A model generated the notes under the pieces. That model worked only from the letters and a program-made list of their open reading frames with translations. It was not told where the DNA came from and made no database searches. From JBOGJG01 sp050747825 (lineage in GTDB: Bacteria > Acidobacteriota > UBA6911 > RPQK01 > JBOGJG01), in contig JBOGJG010000260.1 of the NCBI GenBank assembly GCA_050747825.1, forward strand, positions 1 through 19,795: a stretch of 19,795 nucleotides of DNA, read 5' to 3'. Below are positions 6,785-14,099 of this stretch, piece by piece. How positions within the stretch are numbered: the stretch's first letter is position 1; every line of letters starts with the position of its first letter. The translations under genes and the position numbers were made by a program.

Positions 6785-9103
6785 GTGAATCGGTCAAGAG
6801 TTTTTTCAAGCTGGCAAGCCAAGACTATCCTTGTCACTCTAGCGAGTGTTTTGGCGGTTGCCACTTTCCATTACTGGAGGATGCTTGACCAGCAACTGTC
6901 GGCCAAGCCCCCTGAAGGAATTCCTATCTATAGCCGGCCGGTGAAGGTACAAGTCGGCCAGCCACTGACGGGCGGAGATCTTGAGCAACGGCTGGAACAA
7001 CTCGGCTATCAAGCCGACAGCGAGAAGACGGCTGATTGGTACCGGGCGGAAGGGAAAAAAGTCGTTTTCCAGCACGTTGGGCGCGTTGGCCTCATAGAGA
7101 CATACCAGGTGACCTTCTCCGGAAATGGAAGATCAAGCCGTATCGAGTCGATCACCTATGCTGGAGAAAACATACCCGAAGCCCCTCTCAAGCCGGAGCT
7201 GCTGTCCAACCTGTCACTCGGACCTTTGGAGAAGAGGATCTATATAAAGTACTCAGATCTGCCGGAGTCGCTGGTCAGGGCCCTGCTGGTCGCCGAGGAC
7301 GAACATTTTTTCTACCATCACGGTATGGACCTCCTGGCCATGCTTCGGGCGGCCTGGGCGAACATACGCGCGGGAGAGACGCTGCAGGGCGGCAGTACGC
7401 TAAGCCAGCAGTTTGTCAAAAATTATCTCCTGACCCCTGAGAGAACGCTGACCAGAAAATTGGAAGAGGCGTTTCTGGCTCTCCTTCTGGAACTCCGATT
7501 TTCCAAAGAAGAAATTCTTGAGATGTACGTCAATGAGATCTATATGGGCAATCAAGGAGCCTATTCCGTTGTTGGGTTCGGGCAGGCGGCCCGAACTTAC
7601 CTGCAAAAGGACGTTCACGACCTTACGGTCGCCGAGTCGGCCCTTCTGGCGGGGATGATTCGGGCTCCCAACCGCTACACTCCCGAGGAGAACGTCAAGT
7701 CGGCGACCGCGCGCAGAAATCACGTCCTGGATCGAATGGCGGAAGAGGGCTTTATTACGGCTGAGGAAAGGGCAGAAGCCTACCAGGCTCCCATTCCGAA
7801 GGTCCCTGTGGGGCTGTCGGCCAACTTGAGCGCGCCTTACTTTGTCGATTACGTCAAGGGGCTTCTTGAACAGACCGAGATCGAACGAGACAAGGGATGC
7901 CAGATTTACACAACGCTCGACGCCGGACTGCAAGAGGCTGCTGTCCAGGCTGTCGATAAGATCATGGAGAGAATCGACCGGTTGGTGCCGGACCGGAAGG
8001 GAAGACCTCAGGTGGCGCTGGTGGCCCTGGATCCACGTTCCGGCGAGATCCTGGCCTTTGTGGGAGGACGCGATTACGGCAGCAGCCAATATAATCGGGC
8101 GGTCAACGCCTACCGGCAGCCAGGATCAGCTTTCAAGCCTTTTGTTCACGCCACAGCCTTGAGCACGCGGTCGTTCACTCTCTCCAGCTTCTTAACGGAC
8201 GCGCCGACTACCTTTGAATATGAAAACAAGGAATACTCTCCGGCCAACTACCACGAACAGTACTTCGGCCGCGTGACGCTCCGGCAGGCCCTGGCCCGCT
8301 CGCTCAACGTTCCCACGGTGCAATTGGCCCAGCAAGTCGGATTCCCGGCTGTCAGCTCATTCGCCAATGACCTGTCCTTCAGCACAAAATTCGAACCGTT
8401 TCCTTCGATTGCCTTGGGCACCATTGAAGTGACGCCGCTGGAACTGGCACAGGCTTACACCGTCTTTGCGAATGGCGGAAAACTGCAGCCGATTCAGGCC
8501 ATCCTGGCCATTGAAAATGATGGGATGGTGCAGGTTCTGGAACGAGAGGCTCCCGATCAAGTGCTCAGTCCTGGACTTGCCTATCTGATCACTTCGTCTC
8601 TCCAGACGGCAATCGACAGCGGAACCGCAGCCGGAGCCCGGGCGCGCGGCTTTAGCCTGCCCGCCGCAGGCAAGACAGGCACCAGCGACGATAGCTGGTT
8701 CGTCGGCTACACTCCGGATCTGCTGTGTGCCGTATGGGTGGGTCTGGACGATTCGACTCCGCTCGAGGTGGACGGCTCTAGGGGGGCACTCCCTCTCTGG
8801 GCCGAGTTCATGCTCAATGCGCAGCGCCGCGGCTATCTTTCCGGGGAAAGGTTCATCATTCCGGATGACGTCACCACGTTCACAATCGATCCGACCACGG
8901 GCCTGCGGGCTTCTTCCTGGTGCGATCGGACTCAGGCTGAATACTACCTCAAAGGATCTGAACCTCTTGAATTCTGCTCCCGATGGAATCATCTTGACGA
9001 ATGGCTTTCCCTGGCCCAATACGAGTATGACGGCTGGGGCAGGGAAGGCCAAGACGAGGATGAGGAAGACGAGTCCGACGAGTCTGATCAGGAAGACCCG
9101 TAA
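6785..9103 (+). CDS. mrcB: Bifunctional penicillin-binding protein, PBP1b type
   Basis: Class A PBP of 772 residues that polymerises and cross-links peptidoglycan from the inner membrane. A transmembrane anchor lies at about 13-30. A UB2H-like domain (about 52-125, VKVQVGQPLTGG onward with LGYQ) is the PBP1b hallmark. The GT51 domain has catalytic E171 in EDEHFFYHHG and the QGGSTLSQQ motif (201-209). The transpeptidase domain carries SxxK as S448-K451, SxN as S506-N508 and KTG at 630-632. The start is GTG at 6785 and no good ribosome binding site is visible. The C-terminus (about 749-772) is unusually acidic, with 15 Asp/Glu in the last 24 residues. UB2H is the docking site of the lipoprotein LpoB in E. 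coli; no LpoB-like gene is adjacent. It fits with the transglycosylase and NagZ genes in the window. Confidence 0.93.
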   Translation: MNRSRVFSSWQAKTILVTLASVLAVATFHYWRMLDQQLSAKPPEGIPIYSRPVKVQVGQPLTGGDLEQRLEQLGYQADSEKTADWYRAEGKKVVFQHVGRVGLIETYQVTFSGNGRSSRIESITYAGENIPEAPLKPELLSNLSLGPLEKRIYIKYSDLPESLVRALLVAEDEHFFYHHGMDLLAMLRAAWANIRAGETLQGGSTLSQQFVKNYLLTPERTLTRKLEEAFLALLLELRFSKEEILEMYVNEIYMGNQGAYSVVGFGQAARTYLQKDVHDLTVAESALLAGMIRAPNRYTPEENVKSATARRNHVLDRMAEEGFITAEERAEAYQAPIPKVPVGLSANLSAPYFVDYVKGLLEQTEIERDKGCQIYTTLDAGLQEAAVQAVDKIMERIDRLVPDRKGRPQVALVALDPRSGEILAFVGGRDYGSSQYNRAVNAYRQPGSAFKPFVHATALSTRSFTLSSFLTDAPTTFEYENKEYSPANYHEQYFGRVTLRQALARSLNVPTVQLAQQVGFPAVSSFANDLSFSTKFEPFPSIALGTIEVTPLELAQAYTVFANGGKLQPIQAILAIENDGMVQVLEREAPDQVLSPGLAYLITSSLQTAIDSGTAAGARARGFSLPAAGKTGTSDDSWFVGYTPDLLCAVWVGLDDSTPLEVDGSRGALPLWAEFMLNAQRRGYLSGERFIIPDDVTTFTIDPTTGLRASSWCDRTQAEYYLKGSEPLEFCSRWNHLDEWLSLAQYEYDGWGREGQDEDEEDESDESDQEDP

Positions 9104-9112
9104 ATATTTTCA

Positions 9113-9142
9113 GCCGTGAAATCCGTGAAATCCGTGGCTCAA
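9113..9142. repeat. ATCCGTG-word repeat, copy 3 (half element)
   Basis: Three tandem 9-nt words (CCGTGAAAT, CCGTGAAAT, CCGTGGCTC) begin ten bases after the PBP stop codon and end in ATCCGTGGCTCAA. Only the direct half of the element is present, with the same right end as copy 1. Confidence 0.7.
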
Positions 9143-9153
9143 GTTTTTCCCCC

Positions 9154-9182
9154 TTGAACGTTCACTGAACTCCCCCTATCAT
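9154..9182 (+). promoter_or_regulatory. Predicted promoter of the molybdenum hydroxylase operon
   Basis: TTGAAC (9154-9159), a 17-bp spacer and TATCAT (9177-9182) form a good sigma-70 match, about 50 bp before the ATG at 9233. No similarly good pair is seen further into the operon. Confidence 0.6.
9155..9170. promoter_or_regulatory. Triple half-site overlapping the -35 box, possible operator
   Basis: TGAAC, GTTCA and TGAAC occur in succession with one base before the last. They form both a perfect 10-bp palindrome TGAACGTTCA (9155-9164) and an inverted pair GTTCA-C-TGAAC (9160-9170). The block covers the -35 element and spacer, which is where a repressor or activator would act. Confidence 0.4.
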
Positions 9183-9232
9183 TGTCGAAGGAGCTTTTCC
9201 CCTGCGATTAATACTTCTGATAGGAGGATCGA

Positions 9233-9865
9233 ATGGCAAAGAAGAAGGTCAATAAGACGGAGTCAGGAATCTCACGACGAGTATTTCTGACTGGCGGTAC
9301 GGCTGGGGCTTTCGCAACCGGCCTGATCGGAGGACCCGCTGTCGCGGCCCCCTCAGCCTTGGCCGATGTGGAAGTCGTCGGCCCCGAGAGCGTTCCAATA
9401 ACCCTTCAGATTAACGGCAAGCGCCATCAAGTAAAGCTCGAACCTCGCGTTACTCTTCTCGACGCCATGCGCAATCATCTGGATATCACCGGGGCCAAGA
9501 AGGTTTGCGATCGGGCAAGTTGTGGAGCCTGCACGGTGATGATGGAAGGAAAGCCGGTGTACTCGTGCAGCATCCTGGCCATTGAGGCTCAGGGAAAACC
9601 GATTGATACTGTGGAAGGCTTGGGCACTCCGGATCGGCTCCACCCGATCCAGGCTGCGTTCGTTGAAAACGACGCCCAGCAATGCGGCTTTTGCACTCCC
9701 GGGTTCGTCATGGCTACCAAAGCTTTTCTGGATCGTTATCCCAACCCCACTGAGGAGGACATCGCCGTGGGCCTGGGCGGCAACATCTGCCGTTGCGGCA
9801 CCTATGCCGGCATTAAACAAGTGGTCCGCGATATGGCTGGAAAAGGAGGTCAGAGCAATGCCTGA
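9233..9865 (+). CDS. Tat-exported [2Fe-2S] subunit of a PaoABC-type aldehyde oxidoreductase
   Basis: Small subunit of 210 residues from the xanthine dehydrogenase family, carrying electrons from the Mo site to FAD. A twin-arginine signal (SRRVFL, residues 14-19, then a hydrophobic stretch to about 38) sends the folded complex to the periplasm, as in E. coli PaoA. The plant-ferredoxin-type cluster uses C92, C97, C100 and C112. The second, helical [2Fe-2S] domain uses C151, C154, C186 and C188. The start at 9233 has AGGAGG five bases upstream. The gene overlaps the next one by 8 bp, which suggests translational coupling. It is the only subunit with a signal, so the other two would travel with it. 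Confidence 0.93.
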   Translation: MAKKKVNKTESGISRRVFLTGGTAGAFATGLIGGPAVAAPSALADVEVVGPESVPITLQINGKRHQVKLEPRVTLLDAMRNHLDITGAKKVCDRASCGACTVMMEGKPVYSCSILAIEAQGKPIDTVEGLGTPDRLHPIQAAFVENDAQQCGFCTPGFVMATKAFLDRYPNPTEEDIAVGLGGNICRCGTYAGIKQVVRDMAGKGGQSNA

Positions 9866-11990
9866 TTACGAATGGCCCCAATCGGGACAACGTCGCCATA
9901 TCGGCGAAAGAATTTCACGGCTGGACGGTCCGGCCAAAGTGACCGGCACCGCCAAATATTCCTATGACGTGAATCGTCCAGGAATGCTGTTTGCCAAGAT
10001 CCTCCGGAATCGAAACGCTCACTGTCGAATCACCAAACTGGATGTCTCCCCAGCCAGGAATATGCCCGGCGTCAAAGCGGTACGCGTCGTGCAGGATGTC
10101 GGCACAGAATTGCAGTGGGCGCTTGATGAAATTGTCGTGGTGGCGGCGACCAGTGAGGAGATTGCGGAAGACGCCCTCCGGGCGATTCAAATTGAATATG
10201 AGATTTTGCCGCACTTCGTGACCGAGGAAAACCTCGAGGCCGCGCCTGAGACCAAGCCGGCCGAAGAGGCAGTCGAAGGGGACCCGGATGCGGCTTTTAG
10301 CGTCGCCGACGCCAAATCCGACGGTTATTATGGAATTGCCGTCATCTCCCACTGCTGCCTGGAGCCTCACGGCCAGGTTTGCGAATGGGAGAGCGACCAG
10401 AACCTGACGGCCTGGTGTTCGACCCAGGCGGTTTCGGGATTGCCGGGCCAGTTTGCGGAAGGCCTGGAGATCCCGGCTGCCAACGTTCGGGTGGTCACAC
10501 CTTACATGGGCGGCGGATTCGGCAGCAAGTTCAGTGTGGACCGCTGGGGACTGGACTGCGCCCGTCTGGCCAAGGAGGCCAAAGCTCCGGTCAAACTGAT
10601 GCTGGAGCGCGACGCCGAATTGACGGTGGCTGGAGACCGCCCCTCCAGCTACGCCCAGATCCAGATGGCTGCCACAAGGGACGGCACTATCACCGCCTGG
10701 TCCTCCAAATCCTGGGGCTCGGGCGGGCTGGGCGGCTCAAATTCGCCTCCGCTTCCCTATGTTTTCAAGTTTCCCAATCAGAGGCACCAGCATATTTCCA
10801 TTCCCACTCACGTGGCGGGCTCCCGTGCCTGGCGGGCCCCCAATCACCCCCAGGCCTGCTACCTGACCATGAGCGCACTCGAGGATCTGGCTGCCGAGCT
10901 GAAGATGGACCCGCTGGATTTTTTTCAGAAGAACATCGCCATGACCGGCGTGCGGGCCGACACTTACGCCGAAGAGCTGAAGATCGCGGCTGACCTGATC
11001 GGTTGGAAGCAGAGCTGGCATCCCCGTGGCCAGAGCGGCAGCGGCCCCGTCAAAAGGGGACTAGGCCTGGCTCTTCACACCTGGGGAGGCAGAGCCCACA
11101 ACAGCAACTGTGACGTTCTCATTCATCCCGACGGGATTGCCGAAGTCAGGATGGGCACTCAGGACCTGGGTACGGGAACGCGAACCGTGATTGCCATGGT
11201 CCTGGCGGAGACCCTGGGCCTTCCGCTCGAATCGGTCAAGGTCAACATGGGAGACAGCGTCTACCCGGCTTCCGGAGCTTCGGGCGGAAGTACAACCGTC
11301 GGCGGAGTCACTTCCTCGACCCGCCGGGCGTCGGTCCACGCGCTCGATCAGCTCTTCGCCAAATTGGCGCCCGCTCTGGAAACCACCCCCGAACAACTGG
11401 AGGCTGTGAACAGTCGCATCCAGGTCAAAGGGGACTCCTCCAAGGGCTTGAGTTGGAAGGAAGCGACTGGCCGACTGGGCGTGAATCCCATCACCGCTAC
11501 CGGGCAGCAGCCTGGACCCGGCAAGCTGAACGATAGCGGCGTCGGTGGGGTGCAGATGGCCGACGTTTCGGTGGACGTGGAAACAGGAGTCGTCAGAATC
11601 AACAAGATGGTGGCCGTTCAGGACTGCGGTCTGATTGTCAACATGAAGCTGGCGGAAAGCCAGGTCTTCGGAGCGCTCATCATGGGCGTGGCCTATGCCC
11701 TGGTGGAAGAGAAAATCATGGATCCGGTTACCGGAATCATGCTCAACGCCACTGACCTGGAGGCTTATCGCCTGGCTACCATAGGAGACATCGGTGAACT
11801 GGTGGTCCATATGATGACCGGACCCGGATATGACGAGCGGGGAGTCATCGGTCTGGGCGAGCCGCCGGTGATCTCGCCCGGCGCCGCCATCGGCAACGCG
11901 GTGGCCAATGCCATCGGCGTTCGTGTATCAAACATGCCCTTGACACCCGATAGGGTGCTGACCGCTCTGGAGAAAGGAGGGGTTGCCTGA
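9858..11990 (+). CDS. Molybdopterin-binding catalytic subunit, PaoC/xanthine dehydrogenase family
   Basis: Catalytic subunit of 710 residues that binds a molybdenum cofactor and oxidises the substrate, probably an aldehyde by analogy with PaoC. The catalytic glutamate is E668 in GLGEPP. Cofactor-contacting motifs include MGGGFGSK (217-224), the AWRAPNHPQA segment (324-333), QDLGTGTRT (435-443) and the Gly/Ser-rich ASGASGGSTTVGG (471-483). The start is ATG 9858, because AGGAGG (9844-9849) precedes it by eight bases and the protein aligns from MPDYEW. The open frame runs 92 codons further upstream, but those codons overlap the [2Fe-2S] gene in another frame and are not translated. The gene has no signal of its own. 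It ends in TGATG, sharing a base with the next start. Substrate identity cannot be read from the sequence. Confidence 0.93.
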   Translation: MPDYEWPQSGQRRHIGERISRLDGPAKVTGTAKYSYDVNRPGMLFAKILRNRNAHCRITKLDVSPARNMPGVKAVRVVQDVGTELQWALDEIVVVAATSEEIAEDALRAIQIEYEILPHFVTEENLEAAPETKPAEEAVEGDPDAAFSVADAKSDGYYGIAVISHCCLEPHGQVCEWESDQNLTAWCSTQAVSGLPGQFAEGLEIPAANVRVVTPYMGGGFGSKFSVDRWGLDCARLAKEAKAPVKLMLERDAELTVAGDRPSSYAQIQMAATRDGTITAWSSKSWGSGGLGGSNSPPLPYVFKFPNQRHQHISIPTHVAGSRAWRAPNHPQACYLTMSALEDLAAELKMDPLDFFQKNIAMTGVRADTYAEELKIAADLIGWKQSWHPRGQSGSGPVKRGLGLALHTWGGRAHNSNCDVLIHPDGIAEVRMGTQDLGTGTRTVIAMVLAETLGLPLESVKVNMGDSVYPASGASGGSTTVGGVTSSTRRASVHALDQLFAKLAPALETTPEQLEAVNSRIQVKGDSSKGLSWKEATGRLGVNPITATGQQPGPGKLNDSGVGGVQMADVSVDVETGVVRINKMVAVQDCGLIVNMKLAESQVFGALIMGVAYALVEEKIMDPVTGIMLNATDLEAYRLATIGDIGELVVHMMTGPGYDERGVIGLGEPPVISPGAAIGNAVANAIGVRVSNMPLTPDRVLTALEKGGVA

Positions 11991-12967
11991 TGAAATCCTT
12001 TGAATACGCAAGTCCTCAAACCAAAGAAGACGCCGTCAAGCTGCTGGGGAGCGAGTCGGTCGCTTTGGCAGGTGGGACCGACATCCTCAACCTCATGAAG
12101 GACTATGTCTCCACGCCTCAACGGTTGGTGAATTTGAAGACGGTCGAAGAACTCGGCGGCATCCGGGACGACAGCGGCGGTGGCGTCCGCATCGGAGCGC
12201 TCGTAACCCTGGACGAAATGCTGGCCAGCGACCGGATCAAGCGGGAATACCCGGCCATCTGGGGTTTGAGCGAGCGCATGGGTGGACCTCAGATCCGCTC
12301 AGTCGGAACCGTGGGCGGAAACCTGTGCCAGCGACCCCGCTGCTGGTATTACCGCAACGGCTTCGGGCTGCTGGCGCTTCGCAACGGCAAGTCCATGGTG
12401 CTGGAAGGCGATGACCGCTACCATGCCGTGCTGGGCAACGAAGGTCCGGCTTATTTCGTGAGTCCATCCACGCTGGCCCCGGCCTTGATCGCGCTGGACA
12501 GCCAGGTGAGGCTCTTCGGTCCCAATGGCGCCCGTGAAGTGCGGCTGGAAGATTTTTACGTCATCCCCAAAGCGGACGGAGAAAACGAATTTGTCTTGCA
12601 GCCCAATGAGATTGTGACGGAAGTCATTGTTCCGTCGGCTTCAAACCGGAAAAACGCCATTTATGAGGTCCGTCAACGTCAAGGACTGGACTGGCCTCTG
12701 GTTTCGGCAGCCGTTTCTCTGGAGATGGACGGCAACCAGGTGCGCAACGCCCGGGTAGTGCTGGGACAGGTGGCTCCCAAACCGTGGGTGGCGTCCGACG
12801 CTCAGAGTTTTCTCTCGGGGAAATCCATCAGCGCCGAAGTGGCCGAGCAGGCGGGAGAAGCTGCCGTGCGAGGCGCCACAGCACTCAATAAGAATGCTTA
12901 TAAAATCAGACTGGCTCGCGTGGCGGTCAAACGGGCTCTGCTGCGGGCCACCGGGACGGAGGTATAA
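11990..12967 (+). CDS. FAD-binding subunit, PaoB type, with reduced cysteine set
   Basis: FAD subunit of 325 residues that passes electrons from the [2Fe-2S] clusters to an external acceptor. The FAD-binding ALAGGTDILN (25-34) and GTVGGNLCQRPRCWYY (106-121) motifs are clear. PaoB proteins carry an extra [4Fe-4S] cluster whose cysteines lie in and just after the QRxRC segment. Here only C113 and C118 are present. The following stretch to about 150 (GFGLLALRNG, then DDRYHAVLG) keeps the family pattern but has no cysteine. The cluster is therefore probably missing or differently held. The start shares an A with the previous stop (TGATG), so translation is coupled. The usual chaperone gene of the XdhC/PaoD kind is not found in this window. 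Confidence 0.92.
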   Translation: MKSFEYASPQTKEDAVKLLGSESVALAGGTDILNLMKDYVSTPQRLVNLKTVEELGGIRDDSGGGVRIGALVTLDEMLASDRIKREYPAIWGLSERMGGPQIRSVGTVGGNLCQRPRCWYYRNGFGLLALRNGKSMVLEGDDRYHAVLGNEGPAYFVSPSTLAPALIALDSQVRLFGPNGAREVRLEDFYVIPKADGENEFVLQPNEIVTEVIVPSASNRKNAIYEVRQRQGLDWPLVSAAVSLEMDGNQVRNARVVLGQVAPKPWVASDAQSFLSGKSISAEVAEQAGEAAVRGATALNKNAYKIRLARVAVKRALLRATGTEV

Positions 12968-12969
12968 CT

Positions 12970-13176
12970 ATGTCCTCAATCAGAGATCATCACTCGCAGT
13001 GCAGGCGATTGCGTTCCAAAGGTATGTTTATCGATGCGGCCCCGGATCCAACCGTGCCCAGCATGAGTGACGGGTTTTTCTGGTGCACGCATACCATGAA
13101 CTGCCTCGGCCCGGACGGCAAGGTGGCCACTGTGGAAAGCTGTAAATCGGGCCGCCGCTGCTTCGAAGCGCTTTGA
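12970..13176 (+). CDS. Small Cys-rich protein with twin CX5C motifs, fourth gene of the Mo operon
   Basis: Protein of 68 residues that I do not recognise from any named family. It starts two bases after the FAD-subunit stop, behind a good ribosome binding site (GGAGG at 12958-12962, seven bases spacing), so it is very likely translated. It has five cysteines: C11, then two CX5C pairs, C39-C45 (FFWCTHTMNC) and C58-C64 (SCKSGRRC). His, Trp and Phe residues surround the first pair and LGPDGK lies between the pairs. No signal peptide or membrane segment is present. Position and cysteines suggest a metal- or cluster-binding accessory or a small extra subunit of the enzyme. This role is inference. 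A heptamer repeat begins directly after its stop codon. Confidence 0.75.
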   Translation: MSSIRDHHSQCRRLRSKGMFIDAAPDPTVPSMSDGFFWCTHTMNCLGPDGKVATVESCKSGRRCFEAL

Positions 13177-13266
13177 GTTCCAAGTTCCAAGTCAGAGATG
13201 ACTTGATGACTTCGACTTTGAACTTGACCTTGGAGATAAACTTGGAACTTGGAACTTGGAACTTGG
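13177..13266. repeat. TTGGAAC heptamer split palindrome, copy 1
   Basis: GTTCCAAGTTCCAAGT (13177-13192) is the exact reverse complement of ACTTGGAACTTGGAAC (13240-13255), and the heptamer continues to 13266. The 47-nt interior carries degenerate ACTT-led words at about seven-base spacing. The element starts immediately after the stop codon of the small Cys-rich gene and could fold into a long hairpin at the end of the operon mRNA. It also precedes the start of the next gene. Confidence 0.85.
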
Positions 13267-13298
13267 ATTCTGCTAGAATCACCTTTGGGAGAAAAACT

Positions 13299-13988
13299 AT
13301 GCACAACATCTTCACTATACTAGTGATTTTTTCGATGCTGGCGGCGCCGCTTGCAGCGCGTGATGCCGCCATTTCCGGTGATTACCTCGAGGTCCGCACG
13401 TCCGACGTTTACGTGGGACCCTGCATTGCCAATGGCGAAGTCAACCTGACGGGAGAGGAAGCTATTATGGCCTGGCGGGTGCGCGAGGGTTCCTGGCAGG
13501 GGATCCCGCTGCAGGGGCTGAGTGTGGTGGCCGTAGTGAAAGCCAATGCCACGCTGGGTGATCCCTTTGCCAGTCCTTACCCGGCCGAATCAGCCATTAT
13601 TGTGGACCAGAAGGCTACCTCAGAGCAGCGCCAGGCCCTGGTGAATTTCGCTCGCTCCATGGGCGGAGATCTGCTGGAAGATGTGGTTTGGGTAAAGGCC
13701 TCCGAGATTGACATGGGCTTCACGGATGAGGCCGCCCTCGCCCATCAGCACCATGGCGCCGGAGGTCATGCTTACCTGGACGCCGGCAAAATCGCCCAGG
13801 TGCAGACACGCTCCTTCCGCCAGGGCGATCATCTTTGCGGCAATGAGGAACTGTACTACCAACCTCTCACTGAAGTTTCCGCCAGTCCCGCTTATACTCT
13901 GGTGCACAGATTCAGCGGCCAAGGCCTGGGTGGCACCTGGAGCAGTCCCAGCAAGGCGAGCGCGTTCGTGGGGACGTTTGCACGGTAA
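13299..13988 (+). CDS. Secreted DUF1326-like protein
   Basis: Protein of 229 residues. An N-terminal signal peptide (1-20, MHNIFTILVIFSMLAAPLAA) is followed by a domain resembling DUF1326, a family of unknown function: SGDYLEVRTSDVYVGPC, AWRVREGSW, VVAVVKANATLGDPF and, near the C-terminus, LCGNEELYY with KASAFVGTF. Cysteines C42 and C180 could pair or hold a metal. The start is ATG 13299 with GGGAG seven bases upstream. The frame stays open into the TTGGAAC repeat upstream, but that part is repeat DNA and not coding. The gene follows the Mo operon and precedes another secreted protein, suggesting a linked extracytoplasmic role. The assignment to DUF1326 is from memory of the pattern. Confidence 0.7.
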   Translation: MHNIFTILVIFSMLAAPLAARDAAISGDYLEVRTSDVYVGPCIANGEVNLTGEEAIMAWRVREGSWQGIPLQGLSVVAVVKANATLGDPFASPYPAESAIIVDQKATSEQRQALVNFARSMGGDLLEDVVWVKASEIDMGFTDEAALAHQHHGAGGHAYLDAGKIAQVQTRSFRQGDHLCGNEELYYQPLTEVSASPAYTLVHRFSGQGLGGTWSSPSKASAFVGTFAR

Positions 13989-13990
13989 CA

Positions 13991-14080
13991 CGCTGACCCC
14001 TGGACCGCTGACCCCGGCTCGCTACGCTCGCCTGCTGACCGCTGACCAAAAAGAGGTGATTCATGGGGTCAGCGATCAGC
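13991..14080. repeat. GCTGACC split-palindrome element, copy B
   Basis: Direct words CGCTGACCCC, CCGCTGACCCC and GCTGACCGCTGACC (13991-14047) are joined by GGCTCGCTACGCTCGCC (14016-14032). They are followed by the inverted GGGGTCAGCGATCAGC (14065-14080). Positions 14008-14047 match the minus strand of 1443-1482 at 38 of 40 bases. The element fills most of the gap between two genes for secreted proteins. Confidence 0.8.
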
Positions 14081-14095
14081 TCGCGGAGAATCTGA
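14063..14095 (+). CDS. Possible 10-codon upstream reading frame
   Basis: An ATG at 14063 follows AGAGGTGAT, a near-ideal ribosome binding site, and encodes ten residues (MGSAISSRRI) before TGA at 14093-14095. The stop lies four bases before the ATG of the next gene, which has only a weak site of its own. It could act by translational coupling, or it may be a chance product of the repeat it lies in. Confidence 0.25.
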   Translation: MGSAISSRRI

Positions 14096-14099
14096 CTGA

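Noticed and set aside
7400..8089. Long open frames antisense to the penicillin-binding protein (also 8357-9052)
   Set aside because: They mirror the PBP coding frame and lack recognisable domains.
9582..9857. 92-codon N-terminal extension of the molybdopterin subunit
   Set aside because: It lies over the [2Fe-2S] gene in another frame, has no family similarity, and a good ribosome binding site directs the start at 9858.
13177..13266. CRISPR-like array
   Set aside because: Units are 7 nt with no regular unique spacers, and no cas gene is nearby.
13173..13298. 42-codon N-terminal extension of the DUF1326-like protein
   Set aside because: It is translated repeat DNA. A signal peptide and ribosome binding site place the start at 13299.
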